NCBI GenBank assembly: GCA_947502505.1
Contig: CANNAE010000002.1
Location: 434,001 to 498,000, forward strand
DNA: 64,000 nt
From: an uncultured Planococcus sp.
GTDB lineage: Bacteria > Bacillota > Bacilli > Bacillales_A > Planococcaceae
Direction: 5' to 3'
Shown here: positions 1 to 9,263 of the stretch, piece by piece
How positions within the stretch are numbered: position 1 is the first letter of the stretch
Layout: each line of letters opens with the position of its first letter
The notes under the pieces: generated by a model
What the model was told of the DNA's origin: nothing
Database searches by the model: none
The model's input: the letters and a program-made list of their open reading frames with translations, nothing else
Translations under genes and position numbers: made by a program

Positions 1-1
1 G

Positions 2-1126
2 TTGGTCATCTATTCCAAAGACGGCCAAGCGCATTTTGCCTACAGCGCTGAATTTGAATTCCTCTATCCGGAACCCGGGAATTATCAATACTTCGTTGAT
101 GCGAAGACCGGCGACATTCTGGATTCCTTTAACCAGATCCATGAAGCGAAACCATCCGGCGGCGGTGCTAGTTTAACCGGCAATGATTCGACCGCGACTG
201 GCAAAGGCGTATTGGGCGATACGAAGACTTTCAATACTTTAGTGAATAATAACGGCTCTTATTTGGTCGACCGGACGCGCGGCAGCGGCATCTTCACTTA
301 CGATGCAAAAAACCGCACGCGTACGCCGGGCACTTTGTGGCTCGATAGCGATAATGTCTACAATGCCGCGTATGACGGGGCAGCGGTCGATGCTCACGCG
401 TATGCCGGACAGACTTATGACTACTTCCAGGATGTCCATAGCCGCAACAGCTATGACGGCAACGGGGCGGAGCTGATCTCGACTGTCCATTACGGCCGCA
501 GCTACAATAATGCATTTTGGAGCGGTTCCCAAATGGTTTACGGGGATGGGGACGGCAATACCTTCGTGCCGCTATCAGGGGCGCTTGATGTTATCGCACA
601 CGAATTAACGCACGCTGTGACGGATACTTCTGCCGACTTGATCTACCAGAACGAGTCAGGCGCAATCAACGAGTCGATGTCCGATATCTTCGGAACGCTT
701 GTCGAACACCATTTCAATAACAAGCCGGACTGGCAAGTAGGCGAAGACATCTATACGCCGAATGTCGCGGGAGATGCTTTGCGCTCCATGGAAGACCCGA
801 CTTTGAGCGGAGACCCGGATCATTACTCGAAACGCTATACAGGCACGGGTGATTACGGCGGCGTCCATATCAACTCGGGTATCAGCAATAAAGCCGCATT
901 CCTGCTCGCGAACGGCGGGACGCATTACGGCGTGACAGTCGCTGGCATTGGCAATGACAAAACCGGCGATATCTATTACCGCACGCTTACGCAATACTTG
1001 ACGCCGAACTCGAACTACAGCCATTTCCGCGTTTCCACCATCCAAGCGGCAACGGACTTGTACGGGGCATCAAGTGCTGAAGTGGCCAGTGTGAAAGCAG
1101 CCTTCTCAGCTGTTGGGGTGAATTAA
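2..1126 (+). CDS. Thermolysin-like neutral metalloprotease (M4), 5' truncated by window
   Basis: Secreted zinc endopeptidase of the bacillolysin/thermolysin family; the true start lies before the window. The first ~45 visible residues look like the end of the inhibitory propeptide, and the mature M4 domain starts near residue 60. The zinc site HELTH is near residue 200, and the third ligand is the first Glu of [14 protein letters not shown] about 20 residues later. The C-terminal alpha-helical domain with a conserved HINSGI-type segment ([10 protein letters not shown]) is present. A terminator follows directly. The family is certain; substrate and export signal cannot be seen here. Confidence 0.95.
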   Translation: MVIYSKDGQAHFAYSAEFEFLYPEPGNYQYFVDAKTGDILDSFNQIHEAKPSGGGASLTGNDSTATGKGVLGDTKTFNTLVNNNGSYLVDRTRGSGIFTYDAKNRTRTPGTLWLDSDNVYNAAYDGAAVDAHAYAGQTYDYFQDVHSRNSYDGNGAELISTVHYGRSYNNAFWSGSQMVYGDGDGNTFVPLSGALDVIAHELTHAVTDTSADLIYQNESGAINESMSDIFGTLVEHHFNNKPDWQVGEDIYTPNVAGDALRSMEDPTLSGDPDHYSKRYTGTGDYGGVHINSGISNKAAFLLANGGTHYGVTVAGIGNDKTGDIYYRTLTQYLTPNSNYSHFRVSTIQAATDLYGASSAEVASVKAAFSAVGVN

Positions 1127-1178
1127 GCGCTCATTGCGGCCGTCATAAAATTTGGGACATGGGTTTAAGATAAACCTG

Positions 1179-1214
1179 AAAAAACATCAAGCTATGGTGA
1201 GCTTGATGTTTTTT
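1179..1214 (+). terminator. Terminator of the M4 protease gene
   Basis: Perfect 15-bp inverted repeat (arms 1179-1193 and 1200-1214) around a 6-base loop, A-rich on the left and ending in a T run on the right, 53 bases after the protease stop codon. Confidence 0.9.
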
Positions 1215-1249
1215 CGGCTAAACTATTAGGTTGTTTTAAGATGAAGTTA

Positions 1250-1289
1250 AATAAAACCGCTGGGAAAATTTTTTCCCAGCGGTTTTATT
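1250..1289 (-). terminator. Terminator at the end of the egtB-like gene
   Basis: Long inverted repeat with arms around ACCGCTGGG/CCCAGCGGT and AT-rich flanks that give a T run in either direction. It sits 24 bases beyond the stop codon of the minus-strand gene, so it mainly serves that gene and may be bidirectional. Confidence 0.85.
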
Positions 1290-1312
1290 ATGTCTATTCA
1301 GCTGCTAAACAG

Positions 1313-2584
1313 TTAAGATTGGTCATCTGCCAATCTGAATCCGCCAAACTGCCAGCGTTTATCCGGCGGGAAGAAGTTCCGGTAGGTTTCCCGGATATGG
1401 CTCGCCGGAGTGGCGCACGAGCCTCCCCTTAGAATCATTTGGTTGCTCATGAATTTGGCATTGTACTCTCCTAATGCCCCTTCTAGCGGCTTGCTTCCTG
1501 GATAAGAGGAGTAGGCACTCGATGTCCATTCCCATACATCCCCGAACATTTTCGAAAGCGGCGATGCGCTTCCGTTTTGTTCAGCTGCTGGATGATAGGT
1601 TTCTTGTTCCATCGTGTTTCCTTGAATCGCGATGCCTTGGGACGCATGCTCCCATTCCGCTTCAGTCGGCAGTCTTTTGCCTTTCCATCTGCTGAACGCA
1701 TCGGCTTCGTAAAAGCTGACATGGCTGACGGGTTCGGCCAAATCTATGTTTTTCACTCCGCCGAGTGTGAAGATCTCCCATTGCTGCTGCTCATTTTTCA
1801 GCCAGTACAGCGGCGCTTTCCAATTATTCTTTTTCACCACGCCCCAGCCGTCCGATAGCCAATGTTCCGGCTGCTCGTATCCGCCGGCTTCGATAAATTC
1901 CAGGAACTCTCCGTTGGTCACAGGTTCTGTGGCCAATTGAAACGGCTCTAGCCATACTTTATGGCGCGGGCTTTCATTATCGAACGCAAAGCCTTCACCT
2001 CGGTGGCCGATTTCAACCAGTCCGCCGTCGAATTCGACAAACTCCGGCTCTTTGCGCACCGCTGCTTTCGGTTCTTCGGTTTTTATATACGCAGGAAAGA
2101 GCGGATTGACGAAAAAATTATACTTAAGGTCCATCAAGATCAATTCCTGGTGCTGCTGCTCATGTTGAAGCCCCATTTCGACCAATTTGCCGAGTTGATG
2201 CTCCTGTTCTGGCGTATGAGTCTCAGTAAGCAATTCCTGCATCTGGCCATCTACATACTCGCGATAGGCGATGATTTCCTCGACAGTCGGCCTAGAGAGC
2301 ACGCCCCGTTCATGGCGCGGCTGGTAAGGGCCGATTGAGTTGTAATACGAGTTGAATAAGAAATCAAAACGGGCATTGAATTCTTCGTAACCCGATTTGA
2401 ATTCCTTCAAGATCATGCGCTCAAAAAACCATGTGGTATGGGCAATATGCCATTTGGGCGGGCTGACATCGGAATGGGATTGAATGATGAAGTCTTCTTT
2501 TTCCAACGGGTCAATCAGTTTCATCGTGACCTTGCGGATTTCAGCATAACGGCCTGTTAAGGTTTCTTTATCCATCGTTTGCAT
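1313..2584 (-). CDS. egtB: EgtB-like sulfoxide synthase (DinB_2 + FGE-sulfatase domains)
   Basis: Resembles EgtB, the non-heme iron enzyme that joins a thiol (gamma-Glu-Cys or Cys) to hercynine with O2 in ergothioneine synthesis. 423 aa, close to the usual length. The N-terminal DinB-like four-helix part carries the iron-site pattern H-x3-H-x-E (H141, H145, E147) and an upstream His pair (HIAH, 46-49). From about residue 190 it is a formylglycine-generating-enzyme-like fold ending in GGFRLADD. ATG is 8 bases after AGGGAG. No egtD (histidine methyltransferase) is adjacent, so the source of hercynine is not visible. It is preceded in the same direction by a binding lipoprotein gene, 57 bases away. 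The related 5-histidylcysteine (ovothiol) synthases are an alternative. Confidence 0.82.
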   Translation of the reverse strand: MQTMDKETLTGRYAEIRKVTMKLIDPLEKEDFIIQSHSDVSPPKWHIAHTTWFFERMILKEFKSGYEEFNARFDFLFNSYYNSIGPYQPRHERGVLSRPTVEEIIAYREYVDGQMQELLTETHTPEQEHQLGKLVEMGLQHEQQHQELILMDLKYNFFVNPLFPAYIKTEEPKAAVRKEPEFVEFDGGLVEIGHRGEGFAFDNESPRHKVWLEPFQLATEPVTNGEFLEFIEAGGYEQPEHWLSDGWGVVKKNNWKAPLYWLKNEQQQWEIFTLGGVKNIDLAEPVSHVSFYEADAFSRWKGKRLPTEAEWEHASQGIAIQGNTMEQETYHPAAEQNGSASPLSKMFGDVWEWTSSAYSSYPGSKPLEGALGEYNAKFMSNQMILRGGSCATPASHIRETYRNFFPPDKRWQFGGFRLADDQS

Positions 2585-2641
2585 GAAAAAACTCCCTTGA
2601 ATTTTGATTGAGTTGCCAGTTACTCTCTGTACCCATTTCTA

Positions 2642-3541
2642 TTATTCTTCAATCAAGCCTTGCTCGATTAAAAATTCCACTGCGACATCCTGTGGCTGTG
2701 CGTCATCTGCATCGACACGAGCATTCATCGCGAGCATTTCCTCTTCGCTGATCTCACCCGCAAGCCCGCTCAGGACTTCTTCCAACTCTGGGTAGTCTTC
2801 TAATGTTTGGAGCCTCACGACCGGGGCTGCATCATATTTCGGGAAAAAGTTCATGTCATCTTCTGTCGTTTCCAAGTCGAACAAGCCGATGCGGCTATCC
2901 GTCGTGAAAGCAGGAATGACATCTACATCGCCGTTGCGCACCGCTTCATACATAATCGCGGGATCAAAGCTTTCAGTTGCGGAAAATTCGAAGCCGTAAG
3001 TCTCTTTCAAATCTTCATAACCGTCCCCTTCGCGCTCATAGATAGAGTGCGGGCCACCGAACGTGACGTCCTGTGATTTGGATAGCTCGGCTAGCTGAGA
3101 ATAAGTTTCTGCGTCAAAACCGCTGTCTTTCGAATATGCCAGCGTGTAGCCATTTTCAAATCCAAGTGGCTCAAGCCATGTCGCCTCAAGCTCCTCTTCA
3201 TAGCCTTCGCGCACTTCCTGAAGCACTTCTTCAGACGATTGCCCGGCTGTTGATTCGCGTTTCAATACGTCTTTCAATCCGGTACCGGTATATTCAACAT
3301 ACATATCGATATCTCCCTGCTCCAAGGCAGGCGTCAAAATGGCAACTTCCCCAAGGCCATCCTGGTACTCGACTGTGTAGTCTGAATGCGCCTCGATGTA
3401 CTCCCCGAGAATATAAGGCAAAATGTATTGTTCGGTCCACGGCTTGCCCCCGATAACAATCGGGTCGGACTCTGCTCCCGAACTGCAGCCGTATAGCGCT
3501 GCTGAAGATACTAAAGCGAGGCCTATCATTTTCTTATTCAT
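2642..3541 (-). CDS. OpuCC/ProX-type substrate-binding lipoprotein
   Basis: Extracellular binding protein of the quaternary-amine/osmoprotectant ABC family (glycine betaine, choline, carnitine). 299 aa from the ATG preceded by AGGAGGAG at 8 bases; an upstream in-frame extension lacks a signal peptide at its N-terminus and was rejected. Signal peptide with lipobox around Cys19 (ALYGC). Family features include the GGKPWTEQYIL start of the fold and GGPHSIYEREGDGY near the hinge. No permease or ATPase gene is next to it, which is unusual; it precedes an egtB-like gene. Members of this binding-domain family can bind ergothioneine (EgtU), so an ergothioneine or histidine-betaine ligand is possible but unproven. 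Confidence 0.85.
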   Translation of the reverse strand: MNKKMIGLALVSSAALYGCSSGAESDPIVIGGKPWTEQYILPYILGEYIEAHSDYTVEYQDGLGEVAILTPALEQGDIDMYVEYTGTGLKDVLKRESTAGQSSEEVLQEVREGYEEELEATWLEPLGFENGYTLAYSKDSGFDAETYSQLAELSKSQDVTFGGPHSIYEREGDGYEDLKETYGFEFSATESFDPAIMYEAVRNGDVDVIPAFTTDSRIGLFDLETTEDDMNFFPKYDAAPVVRLQTLEDYPELEEVLSGLAGEISEEEMLAMNARVDADDAQPQDVAVEFLIEQGLIEE

Positions 3542-3738
3542 CTGCGCGTCTCCTCCTATTTCCATTTTATGAACCCGCTCAAAACGGCTCTTCTTCATTT
3601 TATCAGAAGATTTTTGAAAATCTTGTGATATCCCTCTTGCCGGTAAATGGCATAAATTTTCCCGGCGCTGATTTTCGAGGCTGTTTTTCCGCATCTTGAA
3701 GGGGAGCTTATATTCCCTTTACTGATTTATGGCCAATC

Positions 3739-3780
3739 AAAAAAACGTTCGTAAAGATGCCGAAGCATTTTACGAACATT
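3739..3780 (-). terminator. Terminator of the oxidoreductase gene
   Basis: Inverted repeat with arms 3745-3760 and 3765-3780 around the loop CGAA, followed on the minus strand by a run of T. It lies about 37 bases past the stop codon of the gene ending at 3817. Confidence 0.85.
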
Positions 3781-3816
3781 TTTTGGTTTCATGAAATTAA
3801 CGGAAGCTCACTTTGT

Positions 3817-4803
3817 TCAGCACTTGATGATCGTACGGCCAAGGTGCTGCCCGTTCTTGATGGCTTCAATCGTTTCCGGTACTTCTTCAAGCGACACTTC
3901 ATCGGTCAAGGTCGTTTGGGTAATATTCCAGTCCGTCGCCATTTGATCCCAGATGGCGCCGCGTTTTTCGATCGGCACATTGACCGAATCGATGCCGAGG
4001 AGATTGACGCCTCTCAAAATAAACGGCAGCACAGTCGCCGATATTTTAAGGCCGGCCGCGTTTCCGCACATGCTCATGCTGCCGCCGTAAGAAATTTGCG
4101 GGAGGAGGACAGAAGCCACGTCTCCGCCAACCGTATCCAGAACATAGTCAAACTTTGGCTTGTTCAATGGCTTTTTCAGTTCGCCCAGGTCATCCGGGAA
4201 AATGGTTTGTGTCGCGCCGAGAGACTTCGCGACTTCCACTTGATGCTCTTTGCGCACCAATGCCGTGATGTTTGTATAGCCGATTTTGGAGAGAATCTGC
4301 AATGCAACGCTTCCGACGCCGCCTGTAGCGCCTGTCACCAATAATTCGGGGTTATTCTCTGGATTCATGCCGTTTTGCTCAAGTGCCTGGATAGACAATG
4401 CCGCTGTAAACCCGGCTGTCCCGAAAATCATGGCATCTTTCAAGCTTAGCTTCTCTGGCAGCGGGACGATCCATTCCGCTGGCACACGTGCATATTCCGA
4501 GAATCCGCCGGTATGGCTCATGCCCATCTCAAAACCGGTGACAATCACTTCCTGGCCTTCGTGAAAGCGTCCGTCTCCTGTATGTACAATCGTTCCGCTG
4601 AAATCGATGCCCGGTATCATCGGGTAGTTGCGGATGACACCCGCATTTTTCTGTACCGCGAGCATGTCTTTGTAGTTGATGGACGAATAGGCGACTTTGA
4701 CGAGAACGTCACCTTCCGATAATTGCTCTTCGCCGGCTTGTTCTACGCCGAAGACCACTTCTTCTTCCTGCTCTTTTACAACAATTGCTTTAAATGAATC
4801 CAT
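3817..4803 (-). CDS. YhdH/YhfP (AcuI)-family quinone oxidoreductase
   Basis: Zinc-independent medium-chain dehydrogenase/reductase that uses NADPH to reduce activated double bonds; AcuI members reduce acryloyl-CoA. 328 aa, the standard length. The Rossmann motif TGATGGVGS (about 157-165), the YSSINYKD segment near residue 40 and the IPGIDFSG motif near 63 are family hallmarks. Good ribosome site (AGGAGG) before the ATG. It is divergent from a MarR regulator gene with a 106-base gap holding candidate operators, so induction by a reactive or electrophilic compound is a reasonable inference. The natural substrate is unknown. Confidence 0.9.
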   Translation of the reverse strand: MDSFKAIVVKEQEEEVVFGVEQAGEEQLSEGDVLVKVAYSSINYKDMLAVQKNAGVIRNYPMIPGIDFSGTIVHTGDGRFHEGQEVIVTGFEMGMSHTGGFSEYARVPAEWIVPLPEKLSLKDAMIFGTAGFTAALSIQALEQNGMNPENNPELLVTGATGGVGSVALQILSKIGYTNITALVRKEHQVEVAKSLGATQTIFPDDLGELKKPLNKPKFDYVLDTVGGDVASVLLPQISYGGSMSMCGNAAGLKISATVLPFILRGVNLLGIDSVNVPIEKRGAIWDQMATDWNITQTTLTDEVSLEEVPETIEAIKNGQHLGRTIIKC

Positions 4804-4828
4804 CCAAATTCCTCCTTATGTCTTTTTA

Positions 4829-4882
4829 ACAAAATAGTTCGCTCACAAAATTGTTTTCACACAAAACCTAACATGATATGAT
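4829..4882 (+). promoter_or_regulatory. Promoter of the MarR gene with repeated candidate operators
   Basis: TTTTCA (4854-4859) and TATGAT (4877-4882) are spaced 17 bp and read toward the MarR gene. The 11-mers ACAAAATAGTT (4829-4839) and ACAAAATTGTT (4845-4855) form a direct repeat with a 16-bp period between the divergent genes, a plausible MarR site. This is inferred from position and repetition only. Confidence 0.5.
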
Positions 4883-4909
4883 GAACATTGTCAATTTGGA
4901 GGAGATTTT

Positions 4910-5329
4910 ATGGAACTGAAAGAATGTGTAAATTACCTATTAAGCGTTAGCCAAAATAAAGTGTTCAAGCATTTCAGCGGTTTACTGGAGGAATTCGGGT
5001 TGACCCCTGCCCAGTATGGCGTGTTGAATTGTTTATGGAGTGAAGGGCAATTGTCACCGAAGCAAATTGCAGAGTCCATGTACCTTGAAGCCACCACCGT
5101 GTCAGGCATCTTGGACAAGATGCAAAAAGCCGGATTTATCGAGCGTTCGGTAGCCCCTGACAACAGGCGCAACGTGTTAGTTGTAGCTACCCCGAAAGCC
5201 ATAAATATCCGTGAGCAAGTCGAGGCTGCGACAGCGCAGATGAACCAAGCTGCCCTTCAAAACTTATCACCCACCGAACAGGCTGCCTTGCTGAAAGGTT
5301 TGGCTGCAATCATCGAGACAGAATTGTAA
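4910..5329 (+). CDS. MarR-family transcriptional regulator
   Basis: Winged-helix DNA-binding repressor, 139 aa. The core reads LTPAQYGVLNCLW (about 25-37), SPKQIAESMYLEATTVSGIL (recognition helix region) and the wing with IERSVAPDNRRNV, all typical of the family. GGAGGAG lies 5 bases before the ATG. It is transcribed away from the YhdH/AcuI-like oxidoreductase and probably controls that gene and itself. One Cys near the N-terminus (ECVNYL) and one in the core (LNCL) could sense oxidants, but this is speculative. Confidence 0.92.
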   Translation: MELKECVNYLLSVSQNKVFKHFSGLLEEFGLTPAQYGVLNCLWSEGQLSPKQIAESMYLEATTVSGILDKMQKAGFIERSVAPDNRRNVLVVATPKAINIREQVEAATAQMNQAALQNLSPTEQAALLKGLAAIIETEL

Positions 5330-5336
5330 GTCGAGT

Positions 5337-5364
5337 TTGACTTCTTTCCCACAAGGGTTATAAT
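5337..5364 (+). promoter_or_regulatory. Promoter of the tyrS T-box transcript
   Basis: TTGACT (5337-5342) and TATAAT (5359-5364) with 16-bp spacing, just after the MarR stop codon; transcription would start near 5371 and cover the whole T-box leader. Confidence 0.75.
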
Positions 5365-5370
5365 GGAAAA

Positions 5371-5684
5371 CAATATCCGCATAACGAAGATTTGCACGAG
5401 CATTTCGGCATATAAGAACAAAAGCGATGATAAGAACGAGTACCTGTGACTGAAGCATACAGAAAGCGGCCGGTTGATGAGAGGCGCATGCGGTGTCTGG
5501 GGAAATACCTCTTTGAGCTGTGTACCGAACCTTCAGTAGGCTACACCGGAGTTGCATCCGTAATCCATGCAGGAGTATCGCTTCGGCCGTACTTTCCAAG
5601 GGAAGCTGTGCGAGCAGTTTCCAAACTAAGGTGGTAACACGCATATCCGCGTCCTTTAGGGTTTTCCCTAGAGGGCGCTTTTTT
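5371..5684 (+). promoter_or_regulatory. T-box leader of tyrosyl-tRNA synthetase
   Basis: Uncharged tRNA-Tyr sensing leader. The T-box sequence TAAGGTGGTAACAC is at 5627-5640 and is followed by a GC-rich terminator, arms 5649-5661 and 5666-5678, then six T (5679-5684). The upstream half holds the stem I region with the AG-rich segment and GGTTGATGAGAG loop near 5470-5482. A Tyr codon TAC at 5506-5508 (in GGAAATACC) is the best specifier candidate; this assignment is not certain. Binding of uncharged tRNA-Tyr should favour the antiterminator and expression of the downstream gene. Confidence 0.93.
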
Positions 5685-5737
5685 GTATTCTGATCGTTTT
5701 CGCGATATAGACTATTCCAAGACAAGGAGATGTTAGC

Positions 5738-6952
5738 ATGCGACTTACACCCGCTGAACAACTGAAAATCATCGAAAAAGGAGCCGCTGAAATCATTGAC
5801 GAAGGCGAATTGCTCCAAAAGCTCGAACGCTCATACAATGAACAGCGCCCGCTCACGATCAAGCTCGGTCTCGACCCGTCTGCACCTGATATCCACCTTG
5901 GCCACGCAGTCGTTTTACGCAAGATCAAGCAATTGCAGGACCTCGGCCACCAGGCGGTCATTTTGATCGGCGACTTCACGGGGCGTATCGGCGATCCTTC
6001 CGGCAAAGCCAAAGGACGGACCGCACTCAGTGATGAGGCGGTCCGGGAGAATGCGGAAACTTACTACGAACAGATTTTCAAAGTGCTCGATAAGACGAAA
6101 ACCACAGTACGCTTCAACAGCGAATGGCTGTCGAAGCTGAATTTCGAGGAAGTCTTGAAGCTTGCCGCAAGCACATCGGTCGCGCGCATGCTCGAGCGAG
6201 ACGATTTCCAGAATCGCTACCAAAACCAGTCGCCAATCGGCCTGCACGAATTTTTCTACCCGCTCATGCAAGCCTACGATTCCGTCGAAATAGGGGCCGA
6301 CATTGAAATCGGCGGCACCGATCAAACTTTCAATATTTTGATGGGCCGCACGCTTCAAAAGCATATGGGTCTGGAAAAACAAGTCGCCATCTTCATGCCG
6401 ATTATCGAAGGGCTCGACGGCGTGGAAAAAATGAGCAAGAGCCTCGGCAATTACATCGGCGTCAGCGAAGCGCCTGAAGTCATGTTCAAAAAAGTCATGG
6501 AAATTCCAGATCCCCTAGTCTTCAAATACTTTGAACTGACGACAGATGAACATCCTTTGGCTATCGAATCCTTGCTCGACCGGCTAGAAGACGGCGAAAA
6601 TCCGCGAAATATCAAACTGGAACTGGCTGAAATCATCACGTCGCTCTACCATGGCGATGAGGCGATGATCAAAGCGAAACAATATTTCGAGACGGCTTTC
6701 CAAAAGCGCGAAATTCCGGAAGACATTCCTTCACTACGGGTGGAAAACGGCAAGGAACGCATCGAAGACATCATTCCGCTGTTGGTGGAATCGGAATTTG
6801 TCCGCAGCAAAAGCGAATTCCTCCGACTGATCGAACAAAACGGGGTATCGTTTAACGGCGATAAACTGACACGTGAAGAACTCGGTACCGCCATCCAAAG
6901 CGGCGACGTTTTGCAGATCGGCAAAAAGCGCTTTGTGCGTTTTGAAAAATAA
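5738..6952 (+). CDS. tyrS: Tyrosyl-tRNA synthetase (TyrZ-like)
   Basis: Class I aminoacyl-tRNA synthetase that activates tyrosine with ATP and charges tRNA-Tyr in the cytosol. 404 aa. The HIGH motif is HLGH (53-56), the KMSKS loop is at about 230-234 followed by LGNYIGV, and the C-terminal ~60 residues form an S4 RNA-binding domain. The KMSKSLGNYIGV context is closer to the TyrZ branch of Bacillus than to TyrS. AAGGAGA precedes the ATG. Expression is controlled by the T-box leader immediately upstream. Monocistronic, ending at a strong terminator. Confidence 0.97.
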   Translation: MRLTPAEQLKIIEKGAAEIIDEGELLQKLERSYNEQRPLTIKLGLDPSAPDIHLGHAVVLRKIKQLQDLGHQAVILIGDFTGRIGDPSGKAKGRTALSDEAVRENAETYYEQIFKVLDKTKTTVRFNSEWLSKLNFEEVLKLAASTSVARMLERDDFQNRYQNQSPIGLHEFFYPLMQAYDSVEIGADIEIGGTDQTFNILMGRTLQKHMGLEKQVAIFMPIIEGLDGVEKMSKSLGNYIGVSEAPEVMFKKVMEIPDPLVFKYFELTTDEHPLAIESLLDRLEDGENPRNIKLELAEIITSLYHGDEAMIKAKQYFETAFQKREIPEDIPSLRVENGKERIEDIIPLLVESEFVRSKSEFLRLIEQNGVSFNGDKLTREELGTAIQSGDVLQIGKKRFVRFEK

Positions 6953-6956
6953 GGAC

Positions 6957-6997
6957 AGAAAAAGGCGCAGAAACGGACATCCGTTTCTGCGCCTTTA
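6957..6997. terminator. Bidirectional terminator between tyrS and the aldehyde dehydrogenase
   Basis: 17-bp near-perfect inverted repeat (arms 6961-6977 and 6980-6996) between two convergent genes that end at 6952 and 7004; A-rich left flank and T-rich right arm suit both directions. Confidence 0.85.
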
Positions 6998-7003
6998 CTT
7001 ACT

Positions 7004-8446
7004 CTATTTTTTATACTGCATGTAAACGACTTGTGTCGCAAGGAAATCTTCCATGCCGTGCTTGCCGTCCGCTCCGCCAAGTCCGGATTGGCGCATGCCG
7101 GCGTGGTAGCCTTGCACTGCTTCGAAGTTTTCGCGGTTGACGTAGGTTTCGCCAAACTTCATTTCATTGACGACGCGCATTGCTTCGTTCAGGTCGTCTG
7201 TATAAACGGAAGAAGATAAGCCGTAGACGGTATCATTGGCCATTTCAATCGCTTCTTCAATAGTGCTGAAGGTAGTCATCGGCAAGACCGGCCCGAAGAT
7301 CTCTTCGCGCATAATATCGGAATCATGCGAGACGTTCGTCAAAATGGTCGGCTTGTAGAAAAAACCAGTATCCAGGTTCGCTCGTTCTCCGCCTGTCGCA
7401 ACGGTCGCCCCTTGCGCTACCGCGTCTTTGACCATGCCTTCGACGGTTTCCAAACGGTCCTGGCTGATCAATGGGCCCATGGCTACGTCTTTGTCTTCTC
7501 TCGGATTGCCGAGTTTCGTCGCTTCAAACGCCTGGACGAGTTTTTGGCTCAGCTCTTCTGCCACGCTTTCATGGACATAGAGGCGCTCCGCATTCGTACA
7601 CGCCTGCCCGCCGTTAGCGAGTCTCGACGTGGTAATGGCTTTTGCGGCCAGCTCCAAGTCAGCGTGCTGTGTGACGATGGCTGGCGCTTTGCCGCCAAGT
7701 TCGAGATTGACCTTGGTGATGTTTTGCGCTGCCGCTTCCATTACTTTCGTGCCGGCCGGCAAGCTTCCAGTCATCGTGATCATCTGAACTTTTTTATGGG
7801 CTGCCATCGCATTGCCGATTTCCGAACCGGTGCCGGTGACGATATTGTAGACGCCTGCCGGAATTTCTTCCATGGCGTCGACAATTTTCGTGAATTCCAT
7901 GGCGGTATTCGGGGTCTGCTGGCTCGGTTTGATGACGATTGTGCAGCCTGTGACGAGCGCTGTCGCGACTTTTCGTGCCAGGATAAATACCGGGAAGTTC
8001 CACGGAATAATGCCTGCTACGACGCCGATCGGTTTTTTGTAGACGAAAATGTTTTCGTTCGGGCGGTCGCTCGGGACGATTTCTCCTTCAATGCGTCTTG
8101 CCCACTCGGACATATAGTGGAAGTAATCAATCGCGAGGTCGACTTCGCCGCTAGCCAGTTCATAGTCTTTCCCTTGCTCTTCCTGCAATAAATCGATAAA
8201 TTTATCACGGTTTTCAGCGATCTTATCGCCTAATTTGCGGACAATTTTCCCGCGCTCGATATTCGGGGTCAGCTCCCACGCCTGTTGGGCCTGATGAGCC
8301 GCTTCTACTGCCTTGTCCAAGTCTTGTTCCGTGCCTTTTGGAATCTTGGAAATCACTTGTTCCGTTGCCGGGTTGATGATGTCGATCCATTCGTCTCCAG
8401 TAGATGTTATATATTCGCCGTTCACATACATTTGGTGAGTTTGCAA
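7004..8446 (-). CDS. aldA: AldA-type (lact/glycol)aldehyde dehydrogenase
   Basis: NAD-dependent aldehyde dehydrogenase, 480 aa. Catalytic Cys lies in NGGQACTNAERL (about 283) and the general base Glu in NLELGGKAP (about 249). The C-terminal signature YHAGMRQSGLGGADGKHG matches the lactaldehyde/glycolaldehyde group of AldA. The start is taken as TTG at 8446, because AGGAGGAG lies 5 bases upstream; the next ATG (MYVNGEY) is too far from it and longer forms have no ribosome site. Stands alone, 108 bases from the upstream S51 peptidase gene. Exact substrate unproven. Confidence 0.9.
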   Translation of the reverse strand: MQTHQMYVNGEYITSTGDEWIDIINPATEQVISKIPKGTEQDLDKAVEAAHQAQQAWELTPNIERGKIVRKLGDKIAENRDKFIDLLQEEQGKDYELASGEVDLAIDYFHYMSEWARRIEGEIVPSDRPNENIFVYKKPIGVVAGIIPWNFPVFILARKVATALVTGCTIVIKPSQQTPNTAMEFTKIVDAMEEIPAGVYNIVTGTGSEIGNAMAAHKKVQMITMTGSLPAGTKVMEAAAQNITKVNLELGGKAPAIVTQHADLELAAKAITTSRLANGGQACTNAERLYVHESVAEELSQKLVQAFEATKLGNPREDKDVAMGPLISQDRLETVEGMVKDAVAQGATVATGGERANLDTGFFYKPTILTNVSHDSDIMREEIFGPVLPMTTFSTIEEAIEMANDTVYGLSSSVYTDDLNEAMRVVNEMKFGETYVNRENFEAVQGYHAGMRQSGLGGADGKHGMEDFLATQVVYMQYKK

Positions 8447-8554
8447 AAGATCTCCTCCTAATTTTCCAATTAGTAGGTTTTTCCCTTTCCAGCTGCCGGT
8501 AAACTTGGCCTTCCGCCCTAACCTGCTTAGACAGGAATCAACTATCACCTAAGG

Positions 8555-9244
8555 TCAGACTCCCCCTAGAAACCGGGTTTCCAATTCGTGCTCATACCCT
8601 TCCCCTACACGATAAGCCTTGGCATGCAGGCGTGAACTGACAGCGCTATGCAAATCCTGTCCGATAAAATGAAGCGCCACGCCGTCATCCGCAGCGAGTC
8701 CAGGCTTGATCTGCTCTTGCTGGAGCAGCCGCTGGAACACCGGGCGCCGGTCTACTTCCCCGTCGTAATGAGGGCAATTGCTGCCGGGCAGAAACCCTAG
8801 ACAAGTCAATGGGTGAAGCTCATCGCCATAAGAATCAGTCACGCCTTGTTCGAACCAGCAAATTGATCCCGCACTGATGCCGGCCAGGATGATTCCTTGA
8901 TTCCAGGCTTTTTCGATGATCCGCTCCAAGCCCCATTCCCGCCACAACGCGAGCAAATTTTTCGTATTGCCCCCACCGACATACAGAATATCTTGTGATA
9001 ACACAAATTCTTCAAGTGCTTTTGCGGGCGGCTTAAATAACGACAGATGCGAAGGCTCGCAGTCATGCTGTTCAAAAAAATCGTAAAAGCGCGCGATATA
9101 GCTGTCTGCATCGCCACTCGCTGTTGGGATAAAGCAGATTTTCGGCGTTTCTTTTGCCGATTGGTCCAATATGTATAAATCAAGCAGCGGATTGTCAGGC
9201 TCCATCGAGAAGCCGCCTCCGCCGAGTGCGATAATCTGTTTCAT
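8555..9244 (-). CDS. S51-family peptidase E-like protein (YgaJ type)
   Basis: Class I glutamine-amidotransferase-like serine peptidase of the dipeptidase E/cyanophycinase family. 229 aa. The nucleophile Ser is in AGISAGSICW (about 124), preceded by the YVGGGNTKNLL motif; a later Asp/His-containing CPHYDGEVDRR supplies family residues. ATG at 9244 has GGAGG at 7 bases; an in-frame upstream ATG is less well placed. It follows the small zinc-ribbon gene by 19 bases, so they are probably co-transcribed. Likely an aspartyl dipeptidase by family; activity unproven. Confidence 0.88.
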   Translation of the reverse strand: MKQIIALGGGGFSMEPDNPLLDLYILDQSAKETPKICFIPTASGDADSYIARFYDFFEQHDCEPSHLSLFKPPAKALEEFVLSQDILYVGGGNTKNLLALWREWGLERIIEKAWNQGIILAGISAGSICWFEQGVTDSYGDELHPLTCLGFLPGSNCPHYDGEVDRRPVFQRLLQQEQIKPGLAADDGVALHFIGQDLHSAVSSRLHAKAYRVGEGYEHELETRFLGGV

Positions 9245-9263
9245 TAGGTTTCCTCCTAATCCT

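Noticed and set aside
5267..5818. Minus-strand frame of 183 codons across the T-box leader
   Set aside because: It is antisense to a clear T-box and to the start of tyrS; no ribosome site.
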